Shown: one piece after another, positions 17,833 through 28,015 of the stretch
Layout: each line of letters opens with the position of its first letter
How positions within the stretch are numbered: position 1 is the stretch's first letter
NCBI GenBank assembly: GCA_963747405.1
Contig: CAVVFG010000018.1
Location: forward strand, 1-64,000
Source: Fodinibacter sp963747405
GTDB taxonomy: Bacteria > Actinomycetota > Actinomycetes > Actinomycetales > Dermatophilaceae
Direction of reading: 5' to 3'
DNA: 64,000 nt
Notes under the pieces: model-generated
What the model was told of the DNA's origin: nothing
Database searches by the model: none
Seen by the model: the letters and a program-made list of their open reading frames with translations, nothing else
Translations under genes and position numbers: made by a program

Positions 17833-19451
17833 GCGCCGCTCCCCGGCCGTCGGGCGCCAGAGGTCTGCTGCTGCTGTTGCTGCTGCTCGCGCATGCTGTC
17901 CTCGTGGGATGCCGTGGGCGCGCTCATGACGACGACCTCGCGGTTGTCGGGCAGCCGGTTCGGCGCGTTACCGGCGGGGCGTCGGTCGGAGAGCACCCAG
18001 GTGTCCTTCGACCCCCCGCCCTGGCTGGAGTTGACGACGAGCTCGCCCTCGGGCAGGGCCACCCGGGTCAGGCCGCCGGGCAGCACCCGCACCCGCTCGC
18101 CGTCGTTGACCGCGAACGGGCGCAGGTCGACGTGGCGGGGGGCGAGCCGGCCGTCGATGAAGGTGGGCACGGTCGACAGCTGCACGACCGGCTGGGCGAT
18201 CCAGCCGCGCGGGTCGGCGGCAAGCCGGCGGCGGAGGGTGTCGAGCGTCGGCCCGTCGGCCCGGTTGCACACCACCAGGCCCTTGCCGCCGGAGCCGTCG
18301 ACCGGCTTGACGACCATCTCCTCGAGGTGGTCGAGCACGTGCTGCAGCGCGGCCGGCTGCTCGCACCGGAAGGTCTCGACGTTGCCCAGGATGGGGTCCT
18401 CGTCGAGGTAGAACCGAATCAGGTCAGGCAGGTACGAGTAGATGAGCTTGTCGTCGGCCACCCCGTTGCCCACCGCGTTGGCCACCGTCACCCGGCCGCT
18501 GCGCATCGCCGAGACCAGCCCGGCGACGCCGAGCACCGAGTCACCCCGGAAGTGCACCGGGTCGAGGAACTCGTCGTCGACCCGGCGGTAGATGACGTCG
18601 ACCGGCCTGTCCCCGGTGGTGGTCCGCATCCGCACCTGGCCGCCGACGCAGACCAGGTCGCGGCCCTCCACGAGCTCCACGCCCATCATCCGGGCCAGCA
18701 GGGCGTGCTCGAAGTAGGCCGAGTTGAAGACGCCGGGCGTCAGCACGACGACGGTCGGGTCGCTGGCGCCGTCCGGCGCCGACGCCCGCAGGGCGGCCAG
18801 CAGCATCCGGGGGTAGTCGTGCACCGGGCGGATCCGCATCGTGGCGAATGCCTCCGGGAAGACGTTGGCCATCGCCCGGCGGTTGGCGATCACGTAGCTG
18901 ACACCGGACGGCACGCGCACGTTGTCCTCGAGCACCCGGAAGGTGCCCTGCTCGTCGCGGATCAGGTCGACGCCGGCGACGTGCACCCGCACGCCGTTGG
19001 TCGGCCGGATCCCCATGACGGCGCGGTGGTAGTGCTTCGAGCTGGCGATCAGCCGCCACGGGATGACGCCCTCGTGCACCGCCCGCGGGATCTCGCCCTC
19101 GCGCGAGTAGATGTCGTCGAGGAACGACTCCAGGGCCGTGACCCGCTGCACCACGCCCGACTCCATGACCTGCCACTCGTGGGCCGAGATCACCCGCGGC
19201 ACGGCATCGAGGGGGAACGGCCGCTCCTCACCCGCGTAGTCGAAGGTGACCCCCTGGTCGAGGTAGGACCGGGCCAGGGTGTCGGCGCGCTCCTTGAGGG
19301 TGCCGGCGTTCATCGCCCGCAGGGTGTGGAAGACGGGCTTGTAGGCCGTGCGGGGAGCGCCCGGTTCGGCCAGCATCTCGTCCCACGCGGCACCGAGCGT
19401 GTACGAGTCGAACAGGCTCCCCACGCCATCGGGGTCGGTCCGCTCGCTCAC
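17826..19451 (-). CDS. Circularly permuted type 2 ATP-grasp protein
   Basis: A 541-residue ATP-grasp ligase of the circularly permuted type 2 family. Visible family features include YRRVDDEFLDP, EDPILGNVETFRC and the ATP-binding VVKPVDGSGGKGLVV. It probably forms carboxylate-amine (peptide-like) bonds with ATP. It heads the three-gene operon. Oddly, the C-terminus has a run of seven glutamines shortly before the end, encoded by a CAG-rich triplet repeat in an otherwise low-complexity tail; this is outside the catalytic fold. Substrate is unknown. Confidence 0.9.
   Translation of the reverse strand: MSERTDPDGVGSLFDSYTLGAAWDEMLAEPGAPRTAYKPVFHTLRAMNAGTLKERADTLARSYLDQGVTFDYAGEERPFPLDAVPRVISAHEWQVMESGVVQRVTALESFLDDIYSREGEIPRAVHEGVIPWRLIASSKHYHRAVMGIRPTNGVRVHVAGVDLIRDEQGTFRVLEDNVRVPSGVSYVIANRRAMANVFPEAFATMRIRPVHDYPRMLLAALRASAPDGASDPTVVVLTPGVFNSAYFEHALLARMMGVELVEGRDLVCVGGQVRMRTTTGDRPVDVIYRRVDDEFLDPVHFRGDSVLGVAGLVSAMRSGRVTVANAVGNGVADDKLIYSYLPDLIRFYLDEDPILGNVETFRCEQPAALQHVLDHLEEMVVKPVDGSGGKGLVVCNRADGPTLDTLRRRLAADPRGWIAQPVVQLSTVPTFIDGRLAPRHVDLRPFAVNDGERVRVLPGGLTRVALPEGELVVNSSQGGGSKDTWVLSDRRPAGNAPNRLPDNREVVVMSAPTASHEDSMREQQQQQQQTSGARRPGSGAC
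17865..17885 (-). repeat. CAG triplet repeat coding polyglutamine
   Basis: Seven glutamine codons in a row (six CAG and one CAA) near the 3' end of the ATP-grasp gene. It is a microsatellite that could vary in length by slippage in units of three without changing frame. Confidence 0.9.
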
Positions 19452-19611
19452 CCGAGCAACCTAGGGCCCTCGCGTGAACCCTCCGTTCCGCTCGTGTTCC
19501 CGGCAGGTTTCGGGACACCGGGCGATGCCCTGCCCGGGAGGCACCCGCGTCCGGTCGCGAACGCCCCGGTGGCACCATGGGCTACGCGACCCCGTAGCGA
19601 AAGAGGCCCCC

Positions 19612-20022
19612 GTGCGCACCCTGCTCAACATCATCTGGTTCGTCTTCGGCGGGCTCTGGCTCGCCCTGGGCTACGCGCTGGCGGGGGTGGTGTTCTGCAT
19701 CCTCATCGTCACCATCCCGCTCGGCGTCGCGTCGCTGCGGATGGCGCGCTACGCCCTGTGGCCGTTCGGCCGGGCGGTGGTGCCCAAACCCGGCGCCGGC
19801 GCCGGGACGGCCGTGCTCAACGTGCTCTGGATCGTGCTCGCCGGGTGGTGGCTGGCGCTGCTGCACCTCACCACGGCGGTGGCCCAGGCGATCACCATCA
19901 TCGGCATCCCGCTGGCCATCGCCAACCTCAAGCTCATCCCGGTCTCGCTGGTGCCCTACGGCAAGCAGATCGTGCGCACCGACGAGCTGCCTCCGGGCGA
20001 GCGGCCGCTGCACGCGCTGTAG
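19612..20022 (+). CDS. yccF: YccF-domain membrane protein
   Basis: A 136-residue inner-membrane protein with two copies of the YccF domain: LLNIIWFVFGGLWLALGY and later VLNVLWIVLAGWWLALLH, each followed by a hydrophobic segment ending TIPLG or GIPLA. Function of the family is unknown. The GTG is chosen because it begins exactly at the first domain (VRTLLNIIWF) and follows the purine-rich GAAAGAGG. An upstream ATG would add an unlikely 46-residue leader. Confidence 0.86.
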   Translation: MRTLLNIIWFVFGGLWLALGYALAGVVFCILIVTIPLGVASLRMARYALWPFGRAVVPKPGAGAGTAVLNVLWIVLAGWWLALLHLTTAVAQAITIIGIPLAIANLKLIPVSLVPYGKQIVRTDELPPGERPLHAL

Positions 20023-20078
20023 CCGCCGGGCGCGGACCCGTTGCCGCCTCGCCGCGCCTCGCCGCGCCGGCCCGTGCC

Positions 20079-20699
20079 TCAGTCGCGCTGGTGCTCCGGC
20101 GCCTCCCGGACCGCCTCGCGCACCACGCGCATCGACACCTCGCTCGGGTAGCCCTTGCGGGCGAGCATCCCGGCCAGGCGACGGGTCTGCACGACCGGGT
20201 CGAGCCCGCTCATCGAGCGCAGCTTCTTGGCGACAAGCTCGCGGGCGCGGTCCTCCTCGTCGTGCGGGTCGACCTCGTCGAGCGCCGCCCGCGCGGTCTC
20301 GTCGTCGACCCCTTTCCGGCGCAGCTCCTGGGCCAGGGCGCGGCGGGCCAGCCCGCGGCCGGCCTGTTGCGAGCGCACGAGCATGCCCGCATAGGCGGTG
20401 TCATCGACCAGCCCGACCTCCTCCATCCGGTCGAGCACCGCCGCCGCGACGTGCTCGGGGCAGTTCTTGCGGCGCAGCACCGCCTGGAGCTGCGAGCGGC
20501 TGCGCGGCGCCGCCGTCAGCTGTCGCAGCACGATCTGCCGCGCCCAGTCGTACGGGTCGGGCTCGGTCCCCCGGTGTCGCGGGTCGGACTCCGGGTCCGG
20601 TGGCGGCGGCTCCTGCGCGTCGGGAACGTCGAACGGCTCCCGCGCGGGCGACCCCGCCGCCCACCTGGGCGGCGGGGTCGTCGAGTCGGCACAGGGCAC
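20079..20699 (-). CDS. recX: Regulatory protein RecX
   Basis: Inhibitor and modulator of RecA filaments. The helical three-repeat fold is seen in RQIVLRQLTAAPRSRSQLQAVL, VGLVDDTAYAGMLVRSQ and RRKGVDDETARAAL. The first 45 residues are proline-rich and probably disordered; the start could lie further in. It begins about 20 bases after the recA stop, so it depends on recA transcription and presumably shares its SOS control. Confidence 0.93.
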   Translation of the reverse strand: MPCADSTTPPPRWAAGSPAREPFDVPDAQEPPPPDPESDPRHRGTEPDPYDWARQIVLRQLTAAPRSRSQLQAVLRRKNCPEHVAAAVLDRMEEVGLVDDTAYAGMLVRSQQAGRGLARRALAQELRRKGVDDETARAALDEVDPHDEEDRARELVAKKLRSMSGLDPVVQTRRLAGMLARKGYPSEVSMRVVREAVREAPEHQRD

Positions 20700-20719
20700 G
20701 GGAACCAGCCGGGGGTGGC

Positions 20720-21808
<1,089 letters not shown>

Positions 21809-21985
21809 GTCACACCTGTTCTTTCCCTGTCGTGCAGCGAGCGCGCCCACCGGCGACCAGCTCTCGCCGTCGGTCTCGTCGCGAGGTCTGGTCAGACGCT
21901 AGGCGACGGCACCGACAGCGGACACGAGCTGCCGTGGGCCTGTGGACGAGTGCGGTCGGAGGCGCCACCTGTGGACGACCCTAGC

Positions 21986-21999
21986 CGAACACCTGTTCG
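21986..21999. promoter_or_regulatory. LexA-binding SOS box upstream of recA
   Basis: CGAACACCTGTTCG, followed by A, fits the actinobacterial LexA site CGAAC-N4-GTTCG, with the symmetric outer bases nearly complete. It sits in the recA upstream region and at the 3' edge of the homocysteine methyltransferase gene. No other site of this type was noticed nearby. Confidence 0.85.
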
Positions 22000-22035
22000 A
22001 CGTGGCGGACCCGTGCGCGACACGCCGGGGCAGGC

Positions 22036-22983
22036 CTACGCCGCCGGTGCTGACACCCCCCACATCGCCGCGACGTGCCGCGCATCGGTGCCGCAGCAAC
22101 CACCGACCACCCGCAGCGCCGGAAGCGTGGCCGCCAGCGCCGCCTGCTCACGACCTAGCACCTCCGGGTCGCCGTCGTCGAGCCCCGGCGCGGCCTCGAG
22201 CTCGGCGTGGCTGAGGGTGGAGGCGTTGACCCGCGTGCCGCCGATCCGCTCCCGCCACGGCCCGGCATCCGCCAGCGCGGCCAGCACGTGCGAGGGGTGC
22301 GCGCAGTTGACGACGAACCAGTCGGGGGGCGCGACGTCGTCGACCGCCTCGACGGCCGCCCGCAGCGCCGTGCCGTCGGGCAGCCGGCCGTCGGTCTCGA
22401 CGGTGAAGCCGACCGTCACCGGCAGGCCGACCTCAGCGGCGGCCAGGGCCACCCCGACCGCCTCGTCCACGGTGGTCAGCGTCAGCGAGCTCAGCAGGTC
22501 CGCCCCGGCATCCGCGAACGCCCGGGCCTGGCCCAGGTGGTAGTCGCGGGCCTGCCACGGGTTCATCACCGCGTCGACGACGTAGCCGTCGCCACGCGGT
22601 CCGACCAGCCCCGCCACCAAAACCTGCGGCACCTCGCCGGAGTACCGCTCCGCCAGCTCGGCCAGCAGCCGCACGGCATCGGCGTTGACCCTGGCCAGCC
22701 CGTCGGCGCCCACTCCCAGCCGGGCGCCCCAGTCGCGGCTGGCCCGCCAGGTGGGTGTCTCGAGGAGCAGCCCGGCCCCGGCCGCCGCCGCGATCCGCGC
22801 GTAGTCCGAGTAGTAGTCGACGAGCAGCTCACGCCCCTTGGGGTCGCCCAGCAGCGGGAAGGCCGCGACGTGCGCCAGCTCGACACCGTGGTGGAAGACC
22901 AGGTCGGTCTCGAGCCCACCGTCGGTGACGTAGCCAGGCAGCGCCGGGTCGGGTTCCCAGGGGCGCGATCGGCTCTCGGTCAT
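22036..22983 (-). CDS. mmuM: Homocysteine S-methyltransferase
   Basis: Transfers methyl from S-methylmethionine or SAM to homocysteine, giving methionine. The 315-residue TIM-barrel protein has the opening VTDGGLETDLVF and the three zinc-ligand cysteines (NCAHPSHV and GGCCGTDARH). The length is right for MmuM. The start MTESRSRPWEPD is chosen; a longer reading upstream has no family similarity. It is transcribed in the same direction as recA, ahead of it, so the SOS box must be used from within the intergenic region. Confidence 0.93.
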   Translation of the reverse strand: MTESRSRPWEPDPALPGYVTDGGLETDLVFHHGVELAHVAAFPLLGDPKGRELLVDYYSDYARIAAAAGAGLLLETPTWRASRDWGARLGVGADGLARVNADAVRLLAELAERYSGEVPQVLVAGLVGPRGDGYVVDAVMNPWQARDYHLGQARAFADAGADLLSSLTLTTVDEAVGVALAAAEVGLPVTVGFTVETDGRLPDGTALRAAVEAVDDVAPPDWFVVNCAHPSHVLAALADAGPWRERIGGTRVNASTLSHAELEAAPGLDDGDPEVLGREQAALAATLPALRVVGGCCGTDARHVAAMWGVSAPAA

Positions 22984-23054
22984 CCCGCCAGTCTGCGTCG
23001 GTGGCGCAGACCCGTCGAGTACCTGTCGAGGGTGGCCCCGGTCCCCCAGCGGCC

Positions 23055-23873
23055 TCAGGTGAGCAGCAGCGTGGCGATGCGCCGCGACGCCCCCACGACG
23101 CCGACCACCCCGAGCGCGACGAGGTAGGCCACGTTGCCGAGCAGCGGCCACCCGACCTCACCGAGCATCAGCCCGCGCTCGAGCGCCACCCCGTTGTACA
23201 GCGGGGTCAGGCGCACCACCCACTGCAGCGCCTCGGGGTAGGTCGACAGCGGGAAGAAGGTGGCGGAGAACAGGAACATCGGCTGGATGGCGAGGTTGAC
23301 GTAGTCGAAGTGCTGCCAGCTGGTCATGAAGGTGGTGGCGAACATCCCGATCGCCCCGAACGCGAGACCGACGAGCACCGCGGCGGGTACGGCGAGCAGC
23401 GCCCACCACGACTGCACGAGACCGGCCCCCAGCGCCACGACGAGGAACATGGTGGAGTACAGGCTGCCGCGCATCAGCGACCAGGTGATCTCGCCGACGG
23501 CCACGTCGCGCGGGCCGAGCGGGGTCGCCAGCATCGCGTCGTAGAGGCGCTGGTACTTCAGCTTGAAGAACACGTTGTACGTGCTGTCGGCGATGGCGCC
23601 GTTCATGGCCGAGGAGGCGAGCAGCGCCGGGGCGACGAACACGGCGTACGGCACCGAGCTGCCGCCGGCGGTGGTGACGTCGCCGACCAGCGCCCCCAGC
23701 CCCACCCCGATCGAGAACAGGTAGAAGACCGGCTCGACGAAGCCGCTGAGCAGCAGCAGCCAGGCCCGGCGGAACGCGGTCATGTTGCGCTGCACGACGT
23801 AGCGGGCCAGGCCGATGCCGACCGGGAACGGCAGCACCCGGGAGGCCCGCGTCGCGGTCTGCACGGCGCTCAC
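23055..23873 (-). CDS. ABC-2 type transporter permease, second subunit
   Basis: A 272-residue ABC-2 family permease with about six membrane segments, including FYLFSIGVGLGALVGD and the conserved QPMFLFSATFFPLSTYPEAL. The GTG start overlaps the upstream permease stop by four bases (GTGA). With the paired permease and the DrrA-like ATPase it forms an exporter of unknown substrate, perhaps a drug or lipid-linked compound. Confidence 0.88.
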   Translation of the reverse strand: MSAVQTATRASRVLPFPVGIGLARYVVQRNMTAFRRAWLLLLSGFVEPVFYLFSIGVGLGALVGDVTTAGGSSVPYAVFVAPALLASSAMNGAIADSTYNVFFKLKYQRLYDAMLATPLGPRDVAVGEITWSLMRGSLYSTMFLVVALGAGLVQSWWALLAVPAAVLVGLAFGAIGMFATTFMTSWQHFDYVNLAIQPMFLFSATFFPLSTYPEALQWVVRLTPLYNGVALERGLMLGEVGWPLLGNVAYLVALGVVGVVGASRRIATLLLT

Positions 23874-24721
23874 GAGACCAGCCTGCGGGTGAACGACGCC
23901 CGGGCCAGCACCCAGCCGACGCCGACGTAGGTGAGGAGCACGGCGACGTGCACCACCCCCAGCCAGCCCGGTGCGGTGCCAGTGGCGGCGTCGCGGGACA
24001 GCTCGACGCCGTGCCAGAGGGGCGTGGCCCAGGCGAGCGGCTGCATCCACACCGGTAGCTGGTCGATGGGGAAGAAGGTGCCGGAGAACAGCATCAGCGG
24101 GGTCACCACGAAGCGGAACAGGATGCTGAAGCCGTTGTCGTTCTCGAGCCGCGCCGACAGCGCGAACGTGGGCACGGCGAAGGCCAGCCCGGTGAGCACC
24201 GCGACGGGCACCGCGAGCACCACCCACCACGACGAGAAGGCGCCGAACGGTGCCGCGACGAGCACGAAGATCGCCGCGCCGGTGAGGAAGTGGATGGCGA
24301 CGACCGCGAGGTGGCCGCCGAGCACCTCGACCACCCGCAGCGGCGTCGACAGCATCGCCGCGTACATCTGGTTCCACTTGATGTAGCCCATGACGGCGTA
24401 CGTCGACTCGCCGAACGCCGTCATCATCGCCTGCATCGCGAGGATGCCGGGCACGACGTACTGCAGGTAGGGCACGCCGTCGACCCCGCCGGCGCTGCTG
24501 TCGACCAGCGCCCCCAGCCCCAGCCCCATCGAGAGCAGGAAGAACAGCGGCGACAGGAAGCGGCTGATGATCGAGCCGCGCCAGGTGCGCCGGTAGACCA
24601 GGAGGTGGTGGGTCATCACCGACGCGAGGCGCTCGCCGGCCGAGGTCGGGCGGCGGGCGCCGACACCGAGGCGGCCGCTCGGGGTGTGCGCCGAGACGCG
24701 CTCGGAGGTGGTCGTGGACAT
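23870..24721 (-). CDS. ABC-2 type transporter permease, first subunit
   Basis: A 283-residue permease paralogous to its downstream neighbour, with FFLLSMGLGLGALVDS, six likely membrane helices and PLMLFSGTFFPIDQLPVWMQ. The N-terminal 45 residues are cytoplasmic and serine/threonine rich. Its ATG overlaps the ATPase stop by one base. The two permeases share the sequence pattern of a duplicated gene and probably form a heterodimer. Confidence 0.89.
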   Translation of the reverse strand: MSTTTSERVSAHTPSGRLGVGARRPTSAGERLASVMTHHLLVYRRTWRGSIISRFLSPLFFLLSMGLGLGALVDSSAGGVDGVPYLQYVVPGILAMQAMMTAFGESTYAVMGYIKWNQMYAAMLSTPLRVVEVLGGHLAVVAIHFLTGAAIFVLVAAPFGAFSSWWVVLAVPVAVLTGLAFAVPTFALSARLENDNGFSILFRFVVTPLMLFSGTFFPIDQLPVWMQPLAWATPLWHGVELSRDAATGTAPGWLGVVHVAVLLTYVGVGWVLARASFTRRLVS

Positions 24722-25650
24722 CAGTCGACCAGGCTACGGCCGGTGAGGTGGAGGAATACGTCCTCCAGCGTGGAGCGGCGCACCAGCGAGGACAGCGGCG
24801 TCACCCCGCGGGAGTGGACTGTGGCGAGCGCGGCGTCGCCGTCGTCGACGTAGACGAGCAGCCGGTCGGGCAGCACCTCGAGCCGCTCCCCCACCCCGGT
24901 GACGGCGTCGACGTGCTGCTCCTGCTCGTCGAGCTCGAAGCGCAGCTCGAGCACCTCACGCGTGGAGTGCTCGACGATGAGCGACCGGGGGCTACCCTCG
25001 GCGACGATCCGCCCGTGGTCCATGACGACCAGGCGGTCGCAGAGCTGCTCGGCCTCGTCCATGTAGTGGGTCGTGACGATGAGCGTCACGCCCTGACGCT
25101 TGAGCCGGAACAGCCTGTCCCACAACACGTGTCGCGCCTGCGGGTCGAGCCCGGTGGTCGGCTCGTCGAGCAGCAGCACCTCCGGGTCGTTCATCAGGCT
25201 GCGCGCGATGGTGAGGCGGCGCTTCATCCCGCCGCTGAGCGGCTCGACCCGGTCGCGGCGCCGCTCGGTGAGCTGGGCGAAATCGAGCAGGTCGTCGGCG
25301 CGCTTGCGCACCTCGTGCCGGCTGAGGCCGAAGAACCGGCCGTAGACCCAGAGGTTCTCCTCGACCGAGAGGTCCTCGTCGAGGATGTCGCGCTGCGGGC
25401 AGACCCCCAGCCGGGCCCGGATCGCCGGCCCGTCGGATGCCGGGTCCATGCCCAGGATGCTCAGCTCGCCCTCGGTGACCGGCGAGACGCAGCCCACCAT
25501 CTTCATCGTCGAGGACTTGCCGGCGCCGTTGGGGCCGAGGAACCCGAACGCCTCGCCCCGGCGCACCTCGACGTCGATGCCGTCGACGGCCGTGAAGTCG
25601 CCGAACCGCTTGGTCAGCCCCCGAGCGCGGAGCAGGATGTCGTCGCCCAC
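24721..25650 (-). CDS. ABC transporter ATPase (DrrA/daunorubicin-resistance type)
   Basis: A 309-residue ABC ATPase with Walker A GPNGAGKSS, Q-loop CPQRDI, signature LSGGMKRRL, Walker B VLLLDEPTTGLD and H-loop TTHYMDEAE. The C-terminal 80 residues with TLEDVFLHLTGRSL are typical of DrrA-type exporters. A GTG start (VGDDILLRARGLTKRFG) is preferred because longer readings are unrelated to the family. First gene of a three-gene exporter operon. Confidence 0.93.
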   Translation of the reverse strand: MGDDILLRARGLTKRFGDFTAVDGIDVEVRRGEAFGFLGPNGAGKSSTMKMVGCVSPVTEGELSILGMDPASDGPAIRARLGVCPQRDILDEDLSVEENLWVYGRFFGLSRHEVRKRADDLLDFAQLTERRRDRVEPLSGGMKRRLTIARSLMNDPEVLLLDEPTTGLDPQARHVLWDRLFRLKRQGVTLIVTTHYMDEAEQLCDRLVVMDHGRIVAEGSPRSLIVEHSTREVLELRFELDEQEQHVDAVTGVGERLEVLPDRLLVYVDDGDAALATVHSRGVTPLSSLVRRSTLEDVFLHLTGRSLVD

Positions 25651-25688
25651 CGGAGGGACGTTAGCCGAGCGCGCCGACAGCCCGCCCC

Positions 25689-25910
25689 TCAGTTTCGGGA
25701 CGGCTTGTCGAGGCCGAGCCGGCGGCTGGCGGGCACGTCCATCGCGTCGCAGAGTGCCTCCCAGACGTCGCGCGGCGGGACCCCGGCGTCGAGCGCCTCC
25801 TGCGCGGTGCGGCCGCCGAGGGCAGCAAGGTGCGTGGAGCCGGCGAGCGAGTGGGCGTAGGCGGCACCGAACTCGTCCTCGGCGAGGACCCAGAACCGGG
25901 ACAGGCGCAT
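25689..25910 (-). CDS. DUF3046 protein
   Basis: A 73-residue protein beginning MRLSRFWVLAEDEFG, with LGGRTAQEAL and PRDVWEALCDAMDVP, which is the actinobacterial DUF3046 family. In many actinobacteria this gene lies close to recA, as here, with 4 kb of other genes between. The function is unknown. It is divergent from aguB, with 55 bases between the two starts. Confidence 0.85.
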   Translation of the reverse strand: MRLSRFWVLAEDEFGAAYAHSLAGSTHLAALGGRTAQEALDAGVPPRDVWEALCDAMDVPASRRLGLDKPSRN

Positions 25911-25965
25911 GCGCGGATGGTATGCCGTGGCACCCACCTCCGGCGCCACCGGCATACTGGCCCGC

Positions 25966-26934
25966 ATGCGCCTGATCACCGCCGCTGAGGTGCCCACCTC
26001 GCCCGCCCGCGTCCACGAGCCCACCTCGCCGCCCGTGCGGGTCGGCCTCGTCCAGCACGCCTGGGACGCCGATGCCGACCGGCTGCGCTCGACCCTGCTC
26101 GACGGCATCCGCACCGCTGCCGACGCCGGGGCGCGCATCGTGTTCCTCCCCGAGCTCACCCTGTCGCGCTACCCCGCCGACGCGCTGCCGCAGGGTCGCC
26201 CCGACGCGACCGCCGAGTCCCTCGACGACGGGCCCACGGTCACCTTCGCGCGCGAGGCGGCCGCGGCATCCGGGGTGCTGGTGCACGCGTCCCTCTTCGA
26301 GCGGGCCCCGGCACCCGACGGCACCGACGACGGTCTCGGCTTCAACACGGCGATCCTCGTGGCGCCCGGCGGTGACGTCGTGGCGCGCACCCGCAAGACG
26401 CACATCCCGGTGACGGCGGGCTACTACGAGGACAAGTACTTCCGGCAGGGCCCGCGCGAGGACGCCTACCCGGTCTACGACCTGGCCGACCCGGGCCTGC
26501 GCCTGGGGATGCCCACCTGCTGGGACGAGTGGTTCCCCGAGGTCGCGCGTGCCTACGGCCTGGCCGGCGCGCAGGTGCTGGTCTACCCGACCGCCATCGG
26601 CAGCGAGCCCGACCACCCCGACTTCGACACCCAGCCGCTGTGGCAGCACACGATCGTCGGTCACGCGATCGCCAACGGGCTGTTCGTCGTGGTGCCCAAC
26701 CGCTACGGCACCGAGGGGCTGATCACGTTCTACGGGTCCTCGTTCATCGCCGACCCCTACGGCCGGGTGCTCGTGCAGGCGCCGCGCGACGAGGCTGCGG
26801 TGCTCGTGGCCGACCTCGACCTCGCCCAGGGTCGCGACTGGATCGAGCTGTTCCCGTTCCTGTCCACCCGCCGCCCCGACTCCTACGCGTCCCTCACCGT
26901 GCCCACCCGCCCCGAGCACCAGCGGGAGGGTTGA
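25966..26934 (+). CDS. aguB: N-carbamoylputrescine amidase (nitrilase family)
   Basis: Second step of agmatine to putrescine: hydrolysis of N-carbamoylputrescine. The nitrilase triad is visible: Glu in FLPELTLSRYP (about residue 60), Lys in RKTHIPV (about 143) and Cys in PTCWDEWFPE (about 185). The family-specific GYYEDKYF and the final part support the AguB type. The 322-residue length includes a 25-residue N-terminal lead longer than usual. It precedes aguA by three bases, which strongly supports this function. Confidence 0.9.
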   Translation: MRLITAAEVPTSPARVHEPTSPPVRVGLVQHAWDADADRLRSTLLDGIRTAADAGARIVFLPELTLSRYPADALPQGRPDATAESLDDGPTVTFAREAAAASGVLVHASLFERAPAPDGTDDGLGFNTAILVAPGGDVVARTRKTHIPVTAGYYEDKYFRQGPREDAYPVYDLADPGLRLGMPTCWDEWFPEVARAYGLAGAQVLVYPTAIGSEPDHPDFDTQPLWQHTIVGHAIANGLFVVVPNRYGTEGLITFYGSSFIADPYGRVLVQAPRDEAAVLVADLDLAQGRDWIELFPFLSTRRPDSYASLTVPTRPEHQREG

Positions 26935-26937
26935 GCG

Positions 26938-27969
26938 GTGCCGTCACCGACGGGCTGGCGGATGCCGGCCGAGTGGACGCCGCACGAGCGCACCTGGATG
27001 GCGTGGCCGTCGGCCGGCTACACGCTGGGCGAGACCGAGGCGGATGCCGAGGAGGCGCGCAGCACCTGGGCCGCGGTGGCCCGGGCGGTGTCGCACTTCG
27101 AGCCGGTGACCGTGGTGGTCGACCCCACCGACGAGATGCTGGCGCGCGACGTGCTCGGCGACCACATCGACGTCGTGACCACGCCGCTGGACGACGCGTG
27201 GATGCGCGACATCGGGCCGACCTTCGTGCTCGGCCCCGACGGCTCGCTCGGTGCCGTCGACTGGGTGTTCAACGGCTGGGGGGCGCAGTCCTGGGCCACC
27301 TGGGACAACGACACCCGGGTGGCGTCCTTCGTCGCCGCCCGCGCCGGCGCCACCCGGGTGCTGTCCGACCTGGTCAACGAGGGCGGTGGCATCCACGTCG
27401 ACGGCCTGGGCACCGTGCTGCTCACCGAGACCGTGCAGCTCGACCCGGGCCGCAACCCGGGCCTCGCCCGCGCCGACGTCGAGGCCGAGCTGTCCCGCAC
27501 CATCGGGGCGACCACCTGCATCTGGCTGCCGCGCGGGCTGACTCGCGACTACGACGAGTTCGGAACCCGCGGGCACGTCGACATCGTGGCGACGTTCGCG
27601 TCGCCGGGCGTGGTGCTGCTGCACTGGCAGGACGACCCGGCCCACCCCGACCACGAGGTGTCGGTCGAGCTCGACGGGCTGCTGTCGTCGGCGCGTGACG
27701 CCCGGGGCGAGCCGCTCGAGGTGGTGCGGGTGCCGGCGCCGACAACCCTCGAGGACGACGAGGGGCCGGTCGACTGGTCCTACATCAACCACCTCGTCGT
27801 CAACGGCGGCGTCGTGGCCTGCACCTACGACGACCCGCAGGACGCCGGGTCCCTCGCGGTGCTCGAACGGGCGTACGCCGGGCGGCGGGTCGTCGGCGTC
27901 GACGCGCGCCCGCTGTTCACCCGTGGCGGCGGCATCCACTGCATCACCCAGCAGCAGCCGAAGGTCTGA
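26938..27969 (+). CDS. aguA: Agmatine deiminase
   Basis: Converts agmatine to N-carbamoylputrescine plus ammonia. The 343-residue peptidyl-arginine-deiminase-family protein has MPAEWTPHERTWMAWP, DDAWMRDIGPTF, FNGWGAQ and a catalytic Cys335 in GGGIHCITQQQP. The GTG start lies three bases after the aguB stop. With aguB the pair makes putrescine from agmatine; no arginine decarboxylase gene was seen in the window. Confidence 0.95.
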   Translation: MPSPTGWRMPAEWTPHERTWMAWPSAGYTLGETEADAEEARSTWAAVARAVSHFEPVTVVVDPTDEMLARDVLGDHIDVVTTPLDDAWMRDIGPTFVLGPDGSLGAVDWVFNGWGAQSWATWDNDTRVASFVAARAGATRVLSDLVNEGGGIHVDGLGTVLLTETVQLDPGRNPGLARADVEAELSRTIGATTCIWLPRGLTRDYDEFGTRGHVDIVATFASPGVVLLHWQDDPAHPDHEVSVELDGLLSSARDARGEPLEVVRVPAPTTLEDDEGPVDWSYINHLVVNGGVVACTYDDPQDAGSLAVLERAYAGRRVVGVDARPLFTRGGGIHCITQQQPKV

Positions 27970-28015
27970 CCCGCCGTCGGGCTCAGGGCACGGGCCCCGG
28001 CGCCGGCGGTCGTGC

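Noticed and set aside
20030..20070. Tandem GCCTCGCCGC-like repeat between yccF and recX
   Set aside because: Only two copies of a short GC-rich word in a short gap; too little to call a functional repeat.
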